Shown: positions 25,122-34,636, counted from the first letter of the stretch. The stretch is DNA of 64,000 nt from an uncultured Lachnospiraceae bacterium (GCA_910588655.1 CAJUPJ010000010.1:36912-100911), one strand, 5' to 3'. The notes: a model not told the origin generated them from the sequence alone. Numbers and translations: made by a program.

Positions 25122-25967
25122 TTAAGGTCTTTCAAGGGTAATTGCACCAAGTTTCCCTGCACGGAAATCATCTATAAGAAGTTTCCCTGCTTTATCTAAA
25201 TCAGGCTCTGCACCGCTTTTAATACATCCCCTGCATTTTGCAATAAGGTTTAATGTTTCTGCACCACTGCTGGTACTGCCAGTCCCAGTGTTATAATAAC
25301 TGCTAATTGCGTCTGGGTAATTTTTATCCAGAAAGTCTATAAGTAATATGCTTAATTCATATATATTATAAAGTTCATCTTTTATTGCACCAGTAAATGC
25401 AAGATGCAGCCCTGACTGCTGGTCTTCAAATTTAGGCCAGAGTATTCCAGGTGTATCTAAAAGTTCTACGTTTTTATTAAGCCTTATCCACTGTTTTCCT
25501 TTTGTAACTCCTGGTTTATTGCCGGTTTTAGTGCATGCACGTCCTGCAAAACTGTTAATAAATGTAGACTTTCCTACATTGGGTATACCTGCAACCATTG
25601 CCCTTACAGGCCTGTTAATAATTCCCCTGCGCCTGTCACGCTCAATTTTCTGGGCACACGCTTCCTGTATTATATTATTAACAGATTTAACACCTTTTCC
25701 ATTTTTAGAATTTGCCTTGGCAATAAAATATCCCTTATCTTCATAATATTTTACCCATTCATCTGTAACCCTGCTGTCTGCCAGGTCATATTTATTTAAA
25801 ACAAGAACCCTTGATTTGCCATTGGCAAGAGTATCAATATCAGGATTTTTGCTGCTGTATGGCACTCTTGCGTCAACAAGCTCAACAATAACATCTATAA
25901 GCTTAATGTCCTCCTGCATAGCCTTTTTAGCCTTTGCCATATGTCCTGGATACCATTGGAACTGCAT
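25122..25967 (-). CDS. rbgA: Ribosome biogenesis GTPase RbgA/YlqF
   Basis: RbgA is a circularly permuted GTPase needed for late 50S assembly. The 281-residue protein shows G4 (LNKYDLAD) before G1 (GIPNVGKSTFINSF), then G2/G3 (PGVTKG and LDTPGILWP), and the N-terminal QWYPGHMAKAKK signature. GGAGA precedes the ATG. It lies between the two signal peptidase I paralogues. Confidence 0.95.
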   Translation of the reverse strand: MQFQWYPGHMAKAKKAMQEDIKLIDVIVELVDARVPYSSKNPDIDTLANGKSRVLVLNKYDLADSRVTDEWVKYYEDKGYFIAKANSKNGKGVKSVNNIIQEACAQKIERDRRRGIINRPVRAMVAGIPNVGKSTFINSFAGRACTKTGNKPGVTKGKQWIRLNKNVELLDTPGILWPKFEDQQSGLHLAFTGAIKDELYNIYELSILLIDFLDKNYPDAISSYYNTGTGSTSSGAETLNLIAKCRGCIKSGAEPDLDKAGKLLIDDFRAGKLGAITLERP

Positions 25968-26027
25968 AATATAAATTCTCCATTTCTAAAAAACACCACT
26001 CTGCCAAGTGGCGTTTTGTTATCTTTA

Positions 26028-26633
26028 TTAATTTTTACCGCTGCTGCTGTCCTCACCAAATCCATTAATACTGTTAATAACTGCAAGTGAATTAATACGC
26101 AGCCATGCCTTGCCAACAATATTTTTCTTTAGAATATTGCCTGTATTGGCATTTCGGCTGTCTTCACCTTCATTCCGGTTATCACATAGTACAAAATATT
26201 CATCTTCATCAAGGATAACATCTTCAAGCGCAAGCCCGCCATTTTCCATTACAGGAAAATTATATTTCTCTTCAGCCTGTTTTCCATCAATATACAAATA
26301 ACCATCTTCAATTTTGACAGTTTCACCTGGAAGTCCCATTACACGGGCAACTGAATAATAACTGTGTTCTGAACCATCCTGCTGTATAACAACAACATCA
26401 TTTCTTTTAACAGGCGAAATGGCATAAGACATTTTATTGATTAAAACATCATCACCATCTTTAAGTGTAGGATTCATATAATCGCCAGACACACTCATCT
26501 TTTCAAGCCCGTAATGGGTTATAGCATATGCAGCAGTTATAACAATAGCAATTTCTACAAGTGTTATTACAATCTGGGCTATTATTGACTTATACTTTTT
26601 ACTGCGGTCTTCCAGATTAAAATCATATTTCAT
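26028..26633 (-). CDS. Signal peptidase I paralogue lacking catalytic Ser and Lys
   Basis: The 201-residue protein has one membrane helix near residues 18-42 and all structural boxes of signal peptidase I. In box B, where active enzymes read SGxSMxPTL, this one reads VSGDYMNPTL, so the nucleophile Ser is Tyr. In box D, where active enzymes read (Y)xKRVxGLPGD, this one reads SVARVMGLPGE, so the general base Lys is Ala. Box E (CDNRNEGEDSR) is kept. It should therefore be inactive as a peptidase and may bind signal peptides or partner the active LepB, as inactive SipB-type subunits do in some Gram-positives. The GGAG site is about 13 bases from the ATG, unusually far. Confidence 0.85.
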   Translation of the reverse strand: MKYDFNLEDRSKKYKSIIAQIVITLVEIAIVITAAYAITHYGLEKMSVSGDYMNPTLKDGDDVLINKMSYAISPVKRNDVVVIQQDGSEHSYYSVARVMGLPGETVKIEDGYLYIDGKQAEEKYNFPVMENGGLALEDVILDEDEYFVLCDNRNEGEDSRNANTGNILKKNIVGKAWLRINSLAVINSINGFGEDSSSGKN

Positions 26634-26660
26634 AAAACACTTTTTTCTCCAATCACTTTA

Positions 26661-27467
26661 TTAGTATTCCTGCAAAACTTTTAAAGCATGTTTTGGAATA
26701 AGACACTCAAAATGTTCTTTACAGTATTGTTCTGCATATGGCTGGTTTATGCAAAGTTCTCCATATTCTTTAATATAATTACAAAGATTGTCAAATTCAC
26801 CGACTTTAAGTTTTCCTTTTTTTATAAAAAGGTAGTAATCACCCATAGCCTTGTCCTTATATACACGGCTTGTTACAGGTTTGCTATATGAAACTGTAGA
26901 TGCAAAAAACTCCAGGTCATGCAGTGAATTAAAGCGGAAAAGCTTTGCAGCAGATAGTTTTTTCTTTTCTTTTTCATGTGTTATCCTTTCAATTTCTTTT
27001 AAATGCTTCTGGTAAGCAGCTTTATCTGCTTCTGTGAACTTCTTTCCACCCGTTTTCTCCTGTTCATCAATATTTTCTGACATATGTACATCCTGGACAG
27101 CAGCACCGCCCTTGTCACCCTGCCAGTCCTGCAGAAGACCATTAATAACTGTTTCAACAGAAGACTCATCTATAAGCCCTGCAAGGTTCTGTAAATGGTG
27201 CAGCATGTTCTGCAGGCTTTCATCACCGTGGTCTGAAAACGTAATCATAAGTGAATTATCTGGCATACGCATAAGCTGCATTGAAATCATGCCACTTTCA
27301 ACCTCATATCCTACCTCTTCTTCTGCACGTTCCACAATCTGCTCTAAAAAAGCCCTCGATTTTTCCTGGTTTGTAAAGAAATCTTCTATCTCGAATCCAT
27401 ATTCGTTCATTTCTTCTTCTGTCATACGGCACTGTACTGTATTTTTATCAATGCGTTGAAAATCCAT
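26661..27467 (-). CDS. mecA: Adaptor protein MecA
   Basis: MecA brings substrates to ClpC for degradation. The 268-residue protein has the N-terminal substrate domain (MDFQRIDKNTVQCRMTEEEM and the EDFFTNQEKSRAFLEQIV helix), a charged linker around 115-165, and the ClpC-binding C-domain with LFRFNSLHDLEFFAS and YYLFIKKGKL. AGGAGG lies before the ATG, with a strong promoter upstream, so this is the head gene of the mecA-to-pgeF block. Confidence 0.92.
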   Translation of the reverse strand: MDFQRIDKNTVQCRMTEEEMNEYGFEIEDFFTNQEKSRAFLEQIVERAEEEVGYEVESGMISMQLMRMPDNSLMITFSDHGDESLQNMLHHLQNLAGLIDESSVETVINGLLQDWQGDKGGAAVQDVHMSENIDEQEKTGGKKFTEADKAAYQKHLKEIERITHEKEKKKLSAAKLFRFNSLHDLEFFASTVSYSKPVTSRVYKDKAMGDYYLFIKKGKLKVGEFDNLCNYIKEYGELCINQPYAEQYCKEHFECLIPKHALKVLQEY

Positions 27468-27496
27468 TCTATAACCTCCTTATACTGCTTACCTAT

Positions 27497-27525
27497 ATCT
27501 TAACCCTTGATTGCAAATATGTCAA
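27497..27525 (-). promoter_or_regulatory. Sigma-A promoter of mecA block
   Basis: On the minus strand TTGACA (27525-27520) and TAAGAT (27502-27497) are 17 bases apart, about 30 bases before the mecA start. Confidence 0.8.
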
Positions 27526-27698
27526 CTTGTGAATTGCTTCCATGATGTTACAATAATATTATAAATACATAAATTTTGTCTAAACAGGGATTTTATAAAA
27601 AAACAGGTAGTATATACTGCTAAAATATTTAAAGGTTAAATTTAAAACAGAATATTCCAATATAAATATCATTATATTTATATCGAATATAGCTATAC

Positions 27699-28733
27699 TT
27701 ACTTTGAAAACATTTTATAATATTCCTCTGCTTTTTCTGTCGAAATATTTAATTTTTTAGTCAGGCTTCCAATTATAAATCCTTTGTCTTTCCCAAACTC
27801 TAAAGACATATTTATAATTCCCTCAGCCTTTCCATCAGCCGCTGCCCTGGCTGCCTCTTCTGCCACTATTTCTTCTACTTCTGAATAATATTTAGCCATA
27901 TCTTCCAGCTCCTCTCCATATTTATCAGCTACTCCTTTAAATTCTATATCATGTTTTTTTAACCGGCTGTCTTTAAACAAACCTGCAAAAAGTAAAGAAA
28001 TAAACTCAACAACAGGTTCTAAGTTATCATCTATAATTCTGCTCTCAAGTATACTCTTGTCTATACAAATAAGATAAATATTTAATAAATCTGTAACTGT
28101 ATTCATCCTGCCCGTAAAACTGTCTGGACTGTCTGCATGGTTATAACCTGTATTTTGCAATTTATACCTTAATACTTTATTGGCAGCGTCTGTATTCTTT
28201 CCAACCAGTGTTATCCAGATGCTATATACTGGAATTAAAACACTGTAATCAGTGTTCTTTGAAATTTTTGGTATCTGGTCATTAACCAGCCTTGAACCAT
28301 AATACAAACCCCTGAACGTAAGCGGATAACCTGGTGAAGAATCCCTCTGCATTTCTAAGTCCAGCCTAATCTGTACATATTTACATCCAGCTTTTTCTAT
28401 AAGTTGTGCTGGTACACCTGCCTTTACCAGCAGGTCAAATTTAACTGTACCTTCTCCGTTTACATAACTTTCACTTATGGTAATTTTATCACTGCCATAA
28501 TTTTGTCCAGTATCCGGACCCGGGGCTACAGACTCAATTAAACCAATTATATCACTTAAAGTACAATCCTTGTATAAACCAATAGTTTCTTTAATTACAA
28601 TTGCTAAGATACGTTTGATAGCAAAAACTTTTTTAAAAGGTCCATCATACGTCATAGTATTAAAATCTGAAACCAGTTCTATTTTACTGCTTTCCTCCTG
28701 TTTCCCTTTATCACCAGAAGCATACATTTTCAT
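27699..28733 (-). CDS. Rpn/PDDEXK_2-type nuclease-like protein
   Basis: The 344-residue protein resembles the Rpn (transposase_31-like) family. It starts with a short tail, then FNTMTYDGPFKKVFAIKRILAIVIKE, followed by the PD-(D/E)XK core with FDLLVKAG and a strand ending IRLDLEMQRD, where the D...ExQ residues sit. The C-terminus has a helix rich in Glu and Ala (EEIVAEEAARAAADGKAEG) as in other members. Family members can nick DNA and promote recA-independent recombination; others are defence-related. It is transcribed alone, with GGAGGTG twelve bases before the ATG. Confidence 0.75.
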   Translation of the reverse strand: MKMYASGDKGKQEESSKIELVSDFNTMTYDGPFKKVFAIKRILAIVIKETIGLYKDCTLSDIIGLIESVAPGPDTGQNYGSDKITISESYVNGEGTVKFDLLVKAGVPAQLIEKAGCKYVQIRLDLEMQRDSSPGYPLTFRGLYYGSRLVNDQIPKISKNTDYSVLIPVYSIWITLVGKNTDAANKVLRYKLQNTGYNHADSPDSFTGRMNTVTDLLNIYLICIDKSILESRIIDDNLEPVVEFISLLFAGLFKDSRLKKHDIEFKGVADKYGEELEDMAKYYSEVEEIVAEEAARAAADGKAEGIINMSLEFGKDKGFIIGSLTKKLNISTEKAEEYYKMFSK

Positions 28734-28931
28734 AGTTATTTTTACACCTCCCTAGTTTATCTTAATTTCAATTTTATCAGACTATGGAAATAAATACAAT
28801 CCATTATCTTCTCAAGCTTCAATTATTCTTTTGGGCATGATATAAAAAATCTCTTATAATAAACGTTAAAATAACCATTTTATTATAAAGACAGGGAACA
28901 TCATTATGGTATAGATTAATAAATTTGAAAT

Positions 28932-28972
28932 AAAAGAACACCTCCAGGTTTTATTCCTGAAAGTGTTCTTTT
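28932..28972. terminator. Bidirectional terminator after the glycan operon
   Basis: AAAAGAACAC (28932-28941) pairs with GTGTTCTTTT (28963-28972), with a second inner stem CAGG/CCTG. T-runs follow in both directions. It lies 60 bases after the last gene of the minus-strand glycan operon. The rest of the 297-base gap (28734-29030) holds only the presumed upstream region of the Rpn-like gene. Confidence 0.85.
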
Positions 28973-29030
28973 TTATTGTGGTGCTTTTTTATACTATTTT
29001 TATAGAGTTTTTGTAGCAAATATTTTTATT

Positions 29031-30509
29031 TTATAATGACACATCTTCACATATGGTATGGCTTTTCAAAACAGGTATATAAGATGGTGTAAGATTATAA
29101 TATTTCTTTCCTAGGCTCTCCCCAAATGAAATGATTTTTTCCCAATAATCACAATGTTCAAAGTAAGCCCGTTTTTTCTTTTCGGAATTTACATTTTTCT
29201 CATAAATTTCACAATTCCTGCTTTCATCCCCAAGTATATATTCACTATGTTTCCATTCAAAATTTTCATCTCTTCCATCACATCCTACAATATTAATTAT
29301 ATTACATAATGATGATGCAATTGGAACAGAAAATGTAGTAACTACATTTTCTGAACGGCATATTTCTAATTTATCTTTATCTGGAAAAATAATTTCATCA
29401 GAAAAATATTCCAGCCCAATTATTTTATTTCTGCTTAATTTATATTTATGAAATACAAAACGCAAATACATTAATGGTATAACCAAAATACATTTATTGT
29501 TTTTTATAATATGAATAATATGGTCTAATGATTTACTTAATTTAGGAGCAAAAAAATCAGGGTCATAAATTACATATAAATCAGGATTAATAATTTCCAT
29601 AACATCTGGATTATTATGAAATGCATTACATACTATTGTAAAACTATTATCAAAAAATCCTCTTGAATGTTTTTTTACCCATTCACCCATTGACGGACCT
29701 GTACCAAATACATAGGCAGTTTCTTTTTTATTTGTAGATTGTACAATAGTCTCCCAGCCTGATTTTGAAGTCTGTATATATTTATCCATTTGTTTTTCAT
29801 CTATAATTTTATTATTTATTGCAGCAAACATTTTTGTATCCTGAAATTCTACAATATTCTCATCTATACAATATACCCCGTCCTGTATTCCTGCCAGTTC
29901 TTTAGAATATAAAACACTTTTATCCCATACAAGTACAGCATCATACATGTCCAGATTTTTACAATCCTGTGTATCCATAATTCTAAATATGCAATCTCTA
30001 TTATAATTATATGTATATGAAGAAAATATGGTTACTTGTATATTTGTAGAATTTATATCGGTCCAGTAAAATAAAACCTTATTTATTAAATTTCTTAATT
30101 GCTCTTCTGTTTTAACAACTGGGTAAAAAGCAATTTTTTTAATTAACTTACTACTATTTCTTAAAAATTCAACAGAACAGCGTTTAACAGGTTCAATAAT
30201 ACATTCTTTACTAATCCCATAAGATAAAAGTACACTTTCCATTATTAAAATCTTACTAGCAGAAGCTATTATATAGTATCGTCCATTCTTATTTTTATCT
30301 TCTGCCAGTTCTACAGGCTTTACAACTTTCTTTCCACAAAATGATTTTTCTGTATTATTTGAATCAATAAAAAAGCAGATTTTTTCACTACCATATTTTT
30401 CCTCTATTTCTTCATAATATTTAATACCTAACTCTTTTGTTCCAAAAATTGCAACTTCCTTATCTTCTGGTAATATAATTTCTGGCAATTCAATATCTTT
30501 TATATCCAT
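29031..30509 (-). CDS. MptE-like/DUF115 motility-associated glycosyltransferase-like protein
   Basis: The 492-residue protein has two modules. Residues 1-100 look like a Rossmann-type sugar-sensor domain (EVAIFGTKELGIKYYEEIE, CFFIDSNNTEKSFCGK). From about residue 265 a DUF115-like domain begins: YVFGTGPSMGEWVKKH, FTIVCNAFHNN, NPDLYVIYDPDFF, FSVPIASSLCNIINIVGCDGRD. DUF115 proteins are often encoded with nonulosonic acid genes and transfer such sugars to flagellin or surface glycans. It is the last gene of the operon and the most likely transferase for the CMP-sugar made by the preceding genes. Confidence 0.7.
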   Translation of the reverse strand: MDIKDIELPEIILPEDKEVAIFGTKELGIKYYEEIEEKYGSEKICFFIDSNNTEKSFCGKKVVKPVELAEDKNKNGRYYIIASASKILIMESVLLSYGISKECIIEPVKRCSVEFLRNSSKLIKKIAFYPVVKTEEQLRNLINKVLFYWTDINSTNIQVTIFSSYTYNYNRDCIFRIMDTQDCKNLDMYDAVLVWDKSVLYSKELAGIQDGVYCIDENIVEFQDTKMFAAINNKIIDEKQMDKYIQTSKSGWETIVQSTNKKETAYVFGTGPSMGEWVKKHSRGFFDNSFTIVCNAFHNNPDVMEIINPDLYVIYDPDFFAPKLSKSLDHIIHIIKNNKCILVIPLMYLRFVFHKYKLSRNKIIGLEYFSDEIIFPDKDKLEICRSENVVTTFSVPIASSLCNIINIVGCDGRDENFEWKHSEYILGDESRNCEIYEKNVNSEKKKRAYFEHCDYWEKIISFGESLGKKYYNLTPSYIPVLKSHTICEDVSL

Positions 30510-30555
30510 ATAATAAATACTCCTAAAAAATTATATTTCTTGCTTTGTTTTTTAT

Positions 30556-31635
30556 TTAAATAAATTTTTTAATATGTTTAATCATTTTATTTTTATTTTG
30601 TTGTATCTGTTTATATACTACGCCAAAAATATTAAAATTATTTTCAAATAAATAATTAATATAGTTATTTATTTGTGATACCATATATGGATTAGGAATA
30701 TTATGCTGGTTAATAGATATCCTGGCAGGAATTGACATTAAACCAAAAGCTTCATTTGCAGCATACCCACGGCTATCTTCTTCTATTAATATAGAATATC
30801 CCATTATACTTAAATTATAAATATGTGCATGAACCCGGAATCCAATATGTATATCACAATCATTGTATATATTAAATCCTTCACCTGAATATGATATATC
30901 ATGAATAAATAATTTTTGAATAGAAGATAATTTATTTTTCAATTCAGTATTTTTTTCACTAACTATACTATTAGTATAATTATCTGCAAAAATACCACGA
31001 TGAAAAATAAAATGAATTTCAGCATTTTTAAATTTTTTTCTTAAATACAGCACTAATTCAAATAAATTTTCATGATTATTATAACGCGAAGAATCAGAAA
31101 CACAAATTTTTTTAATTGAATTAAAATCTGTAAAATTATTTTGCTTTTCAGAAGTATAATCAGAATACCATGCTGGACATCCCGTCATAACTAAATTAGA
31201 AAAACCATTATTTTTTAATATTTGTTCTGTAACCCAGTCCCTACAAGATAATTCACCAGTATCATGCATGATACGTTTAAGAAGATTATGCATTTTTTCA
31301 TCAAAAGAATATTCTATAATATCTTTAAAAGCATAATTTCTATTCCACCATCCAAGCCCCATTTCACAAATTTTCGTTTTTATATTATCTAAATTTTCCA
31401 CTAAGGGTATGTCATTTGGATAAATATCTTTTTGGTATACTGGTCCTCCAGCTAAAATAAGGGCATCACATTTATTTATTTTGTCTAATACATCATTAAG
31501 GGATTTATTCCTCTCCCATATAGTAATATTACAATCAGGATAAACTTCTTTTAATAAGGCAATGCTTCGGTTACGTATTAAATAATCCCCTGCATTTTTA
31601 TATGCTCCTGAAAGAAGCCCAAAATTATATTGCAT
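30556..31635 (-). CDS. Polysaccharide pyruvyl transferase-family protein
   Basis: The 359-residue protein opens with FGLLSGAYKNAGDYLIRNRSI and continues with ALILAGGPVYQKDI, CRDWVTEQIL, MTGCPAWY and the C-terminal DIHIGFRVHAHIYNL, which match the pyruvyl transferase (CsaB-like) fold. The family adds pyruvate ketals to surface sugars or acts as glycosyltransferase-like enzymes. GGAGG lies before the ATG. Within this operon it probably modifies the surface glycan. Confidence 0.8.
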   Translation of the reverse strand: MQYNFGLLSGAYKNAGDYLIRNRSIALLKEVYPDCNITIWERNKSLNDVLDKINKCDALILAGGPVYQKDIYPNDIPLVENLDNIKTKICEMGLGWWNRNYAFKDIIEYSFDEKMHNLLKRIMHDTGELSCRDWVTEQILKNNGFSNLVMTGCPAWYSDYTSEKQNNFTDFNSIKKICVSDSSRYNNHENLFELVLYLRKKFKNAEIHFIFHRGIFADNYTNSIVSEKNTELKNKLSSIQKLFIHDISYSGEGFNIYNDCDIHIGFRVHAHIYNLSIMGYSILIEEDSRGYAANEAFGLMSIPARISINQHNIPNPYMVSQINNYINYLFENNFNIFGVVYKQIQQNKNKMIKHIKKFI

Positions 31636-31743
31636 TCACTCTTCCCTCCTTTTATAAAATGGTTTATGTAAAAACTCAGACCAAAAAACATATAAACTAT
31701 AATATATTGCCATAAATATTTTTACAAATTTAATTGATTTTAT

Positions 31744-32781
31744 TTAAATCATTTCCCATTGTAATATTGTATCCTCTTCTAAATCATGTTTAACACTTCT
31801 TCCAACAACAATATCATAAAACTTTGGAGGAATACCTGTACCTGGTCTTTTTAGCGTTATATCATTTTCAGTAATCACAGTCCCTTTTTCCAGTTTTTTA
31901 TTAATAACTAACGACCTTCTCGCTTCTTTTCTTGGAATTTCCTCGCACTGTAATACTTTTTCATCTGTATTTCCAAGAACTTCTCTTATTAAATTGAAGT
32001 TAGTAACAGCTTTTCTGAAATCTTCAGGATTTCCTGAATGGTAGTGGTCATTGCCTTCTAGTGTTTTATCTAATGTAAAGTGTTTTTCTATTATATCCGC
32101 TCCCAAAAGATATGCTGCAGATAATACAGTCATGGATTCATCTGGCAATGTATGGTCACTATATCCAATCTCCAATCCAGGAAAAATCCGTTTAAGTGTT
32201 TTTATTCTGTTTAGATTAGCATCCTCATATTTGCATGGATATGATAAAACACAATGTAATAAAGCAACTTTTTTACAGCCTCCATTCTGTAGAACATATA
32301 CAGCTTCTTCTATTTCATGCAAATATGAAGCTCCAGTAGATAAAATCACAGGTTTTCCTTTTCCTGCTATATATTTTAAAAATGGAAAATTTGTTATATC
32401 TGAAGAAGATATTTTATACTGCCCAACCATACTTTCAAGGTAATCAGCAGATTTATAATCAAAAGGCGTAGCCAGAAAATCAATTCCTGTTTCTTTAGCA
32501 TACCTATATAATTCTTCATATTCTTTATTTCCAAAAAAATCAAACTTTTTAAAAAGCTCATACTGGCTTCTTGTTTTTTCCTTTGATATATCCCAGTATG
32601 CAGGTGAATTTTTAACTGCTAGTGTTTCTGCTTTGTATGCCTGGAATTTTATAGCATCAGCTCCAGCTTTTTTAGCTTCGGATATATATTTTTTAGCCGC
32701 TTCAATAACAGGTATTTCTTCTTTAGCAGCTGTATCATAATAATTTACTCCTGCTTCAGCAATCAAATATGGTTTATTCAA
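31744..32781 (-). CDS. Nonulosonic acid synthase, NeuB/PseI/LegI family
   Basis: NeuB-type enzymes condense phosphoenolpyruvate with a hexosamine derivative to a nine-carbon sugar. The 345-residue protein shows the TIM-barrel marks PYLIAEAGVN, ADAIKFQAYKAETL, DFLATPFD, KISSSDITNFPFLKYIA, VILSTGAS and GYSDHT, and a C-terminal antifreeze-like SAF domain (ARRSLVINKKLEKGTVIT, KRPGTGIPPKFYDIVVG). The start codon is TTG at 32779-32781, overlapping the TGA of the preceding gene, with GAGGTGG upstream: a tightly coupled start. Whether the product is sialic, legionaminic or pseudaminic acid cannot be told; the fused PseG-like hydrolase favours the latter two. Confidence 0.92.
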   Translation of the reverse strand: MNKPYLIAEAGVNYYDTAAKEEIPVIEAAKKYISEAKKAGADAIKFQAYKAETLAVKNSPAYWDISKEKTRSQYELFKKFDFFGNKEYEELYRYAKETGIDFLATPFDYKSADYLESMVGQYKISSSDITNFPFLKYIAGKGKPVILSTGASYLHEIEEAVYVLQNGGCKKVALLHCVLSYPCKYEDANLNRIKTLKRIFPGLEIGYSDHTLPDESMTVLSAAYLLGADIIEKHFTLDKTLEGNDHYHSGNPEDFRKAVTNFNLIREVLGNTDEKVLQCEEIPRKEARRSLVINKKLEKGTVITENDITLKRPGTGIPPKFYDIVVGRSVKHDLEEDTILQWEMI

Positions 32782-34385
32782 TTTTTATCCACCTCTGTTC
32801 CCCTGATTTTTTTCATGATATTCTGGCGTCCGTTTCTAAGATTATTTGATAACATTTTTTTCTGGCTTTCATAACGCATACCAATGTCCATTTCAAGCAA
32901 TTGTATAATACCTTTTTCGATTTCCGTATCTGATGGATTTTGTCCAATATAAATAAATCCGTTTTTGCCAGATATAAATGTATGTCTTGCTTCCCTGTCA
33001 TTTTGTGCCATAGCAAGTGTTGGAATTCCCAGGAAAGCAAGTTCATATCCTGTTCTTCCCCTTGAAGTAATTGCTGCATCACATTCTTTCATAAGAGAAG
33101 GCATATTATTTACATCATATAAAATTTCTATATTAGATTTTTTATACTGTGTTAATTCTTCTATATTATCTTTTGCTTTCCCCAGAATAATGATAAAACT
33201 ATATTTATCATATTTTTTCTGGCTGATTATTTTTAAAACCCTTTCTGTGTAGTTTTGCGGGTCTGCACCACCAAAACAGATAAAGACTTTTTTAACCTCT
33301 TTTATATGTATTGGCTCGTATAGCATAAATAATTTTGGAACTATGTAATAATTTTTGCCACAAAAAATATTTTTTCCTTCTGCTTTTTCGTATAATGCAT
33401 TTATTACACAATCAGAATAAACTGCACCCTCACCGCTGTCTTCAATATTAATAATAACTGCATCTGTTATTGTTTTTAACTTGTCCATATATGAAACATC
33501 TGTATCAAGGACATCATTGATAATAAGAGAATAATTGTTTTCTTTAACACATTGAATAAAGCCTTCTTCTCCATCCGTTGCAATAATATTATGTGTTGTA
33601 TTGCCAAAATAAGATTGTTCTGTAATATTACAGTCATAATAAATATCTGGTTTTAAATAAAATTCGTCTGCCAGTTCCAGCACCCTTGCAATATGCCCTA
33701 AACCAATTTTTTTATTTCCATTAACCCAGAAAGCCACTTTTTCTTCATCCATATATTGTTCTGCAATTTTCATATCCACAAAACTGTCTATATCTATTGC
33801 TTCTTTTTCTGGTATTTCAAAAACACCTATATTTTTACCTAAACGGCTTCCAGGAGTTACACAGCTATATTTTGTAATAACAAAAGCACCAGTTTCAATA
33901 AAATTTGGAGGCAGCTGCTGTCTGTTAAGACGTTTTTCATAGCCGGGGACAATTCTGCCTGATTTATCCAGTTTCCAGGATAAATGCGGTTTGTTTACAA
34001 CAGATAAAACTGTATCAAAATTATTTGAAATTGTATAACTTATTGCTGTATCTAAAGTTTCTGTCCTTAATGTTGGTGATGTTGGCTGCAAAGTAATTAC
34101 ATAATCATATTCTGCATTTATACACGCATCATATATTACAGAATCTAGCGTTATTTCATCTGTACATAAATTATCAGGACGTTTTCTTACTTTTATGGAC
34201 ATTTCATTACAAATAGTTTCAATAATATCTGAATCTGTTGACACAACAATATCTGTTATATATTTTGAAGATAGTGCATTATTGATGGCATACCAAATCA
34301 TAGGATGCCCCTTTAAGAAACGGATATTTTTATTAGGTATGCCTTTTGAACCTGCCCTTGCAGGAATTACTGCTAATATTTTCAT
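32778..34385 (-). CDS. Fusion: CMP-nonulosonate cytidylyltransferase + PseG-like UDP-sugar hydrolase
   Basis: The start is placed at ATG 34383-34385 (MKILAVIPARAGSKG), which has GGAG upstream; the frame is open 15 codons further without a site. Residues 1-220 are a NeuA/PseF-type cytidylyltransferase with IPARAGSKGIPNKNI, DIVVSTDSD, LQPTSPTLRT and IDIDSFVDMKIAE. From about residue 230 a PseG-like hydrolase follows: NKKIGLGHIARVLELAD, ICFGGADPQNYT and AITSRGRTGYELAFLGIPTLAM. PseG removes UDP from the precursor before NeuB, and the N-domain activates the NeuB product with CTP, so steps before and after NeuB are joined in one chain. Confidence 0.9.
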   Translation of the reverse strand: MKILAVIPARAGSKGIPNKNIRFLKGHPMIWYAINNALSSKYITDIVVSTDSDIIETICNEMSIKVRKRPDNLCTDEITLDSVIYDACINAEYDYVITLQPTSPTLRTETLDTAISYTISNNFDTVLSVVNKPHLSWKLDKSGRIVPGYEKRLNRQQLPPNFIETGAFVITKYSCVTPGSRLGKNIGVFEIPEKEAIDIDSFVDMKIAEQYMDEEKVAFWVNGNKKIGLGHIARVLELADEFYLKPDIYYDCNITEQSYFGNTTHNIIATDGEEGFIQCVKENNYSLIINDVLDTDVSYMDKLKTITDAVIINIEDSGEGAVYSDCVINALYEKAEGKNIFCGKNYYIVPKLFMLYEPIHIKEVKKVFICFGGADPQNYTERVLKIISQKKYDKYSFIIILGKAKDNIEELTQYKKSNIEILYDVNNMPSLMKECDAAITSRGRTGYELAFLGIPTLAMAQNDREARHTFISGKNGFIYIGQNPSDTEIEKGIIQLLEMDIGMRYESQKKMLSNNLRNGRQNIMKKIRGTEVDKN

Positions 34386-34430
34386 ATTGATACTCCATTT
34401 TTTTAATTTTTTATACCTTTTTAACCTCAT

Positions 34431-34620
34431 TAAGTAAGCCCTTTAAAATACACGCTTCTTAAGCGGCGGGTTTGGTTTGCCAGGGCTTACTTAGTCTGGC
34501 AGGAGTTCAAGCTCCTGCCAGACTGCCGCAAAGCGGCAATGAAGTTGGTTTGTAAGTGGGCAAGTAGCTAATGCCTGCTTGCAGGCAATGCGGATTGCGA
34601 ATATCCACTTGACTTACAAA
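34431..34620. repeat. Cluster of hairpins within the glycan operon (element G)
   Basis: In 190 bases there are at least five stems: 34431-34442 with 34482-34493, a perfect 12-bp hairpin 34494-34505 with 34512-34523, 34524-34529 with 34533-34538, 34549-34557 with 34612-34620, and GCCTGC/GCAGGC at 34573-34586. The left end (TAACCTCAT..AA..TAAGCCCTTTA) and the stretch GCTTGCAGGCAATGCGGATT recur near 55216-55270. It holds no gene and separates the truncated recombinase gene from the cytidylyltransferase fusion. Confidence 0.75.
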
Positions 34621-34636
34621 TGTTACCAGGAAAATA

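Noticed and set aside
34494..34523. Hairpin GGAGTTCAAGCTCC resembling a tRNA T-arm
   Set aside because: It is part of a perfect 12-bp hairpin with no acceptor, D or anticodon arms around it.
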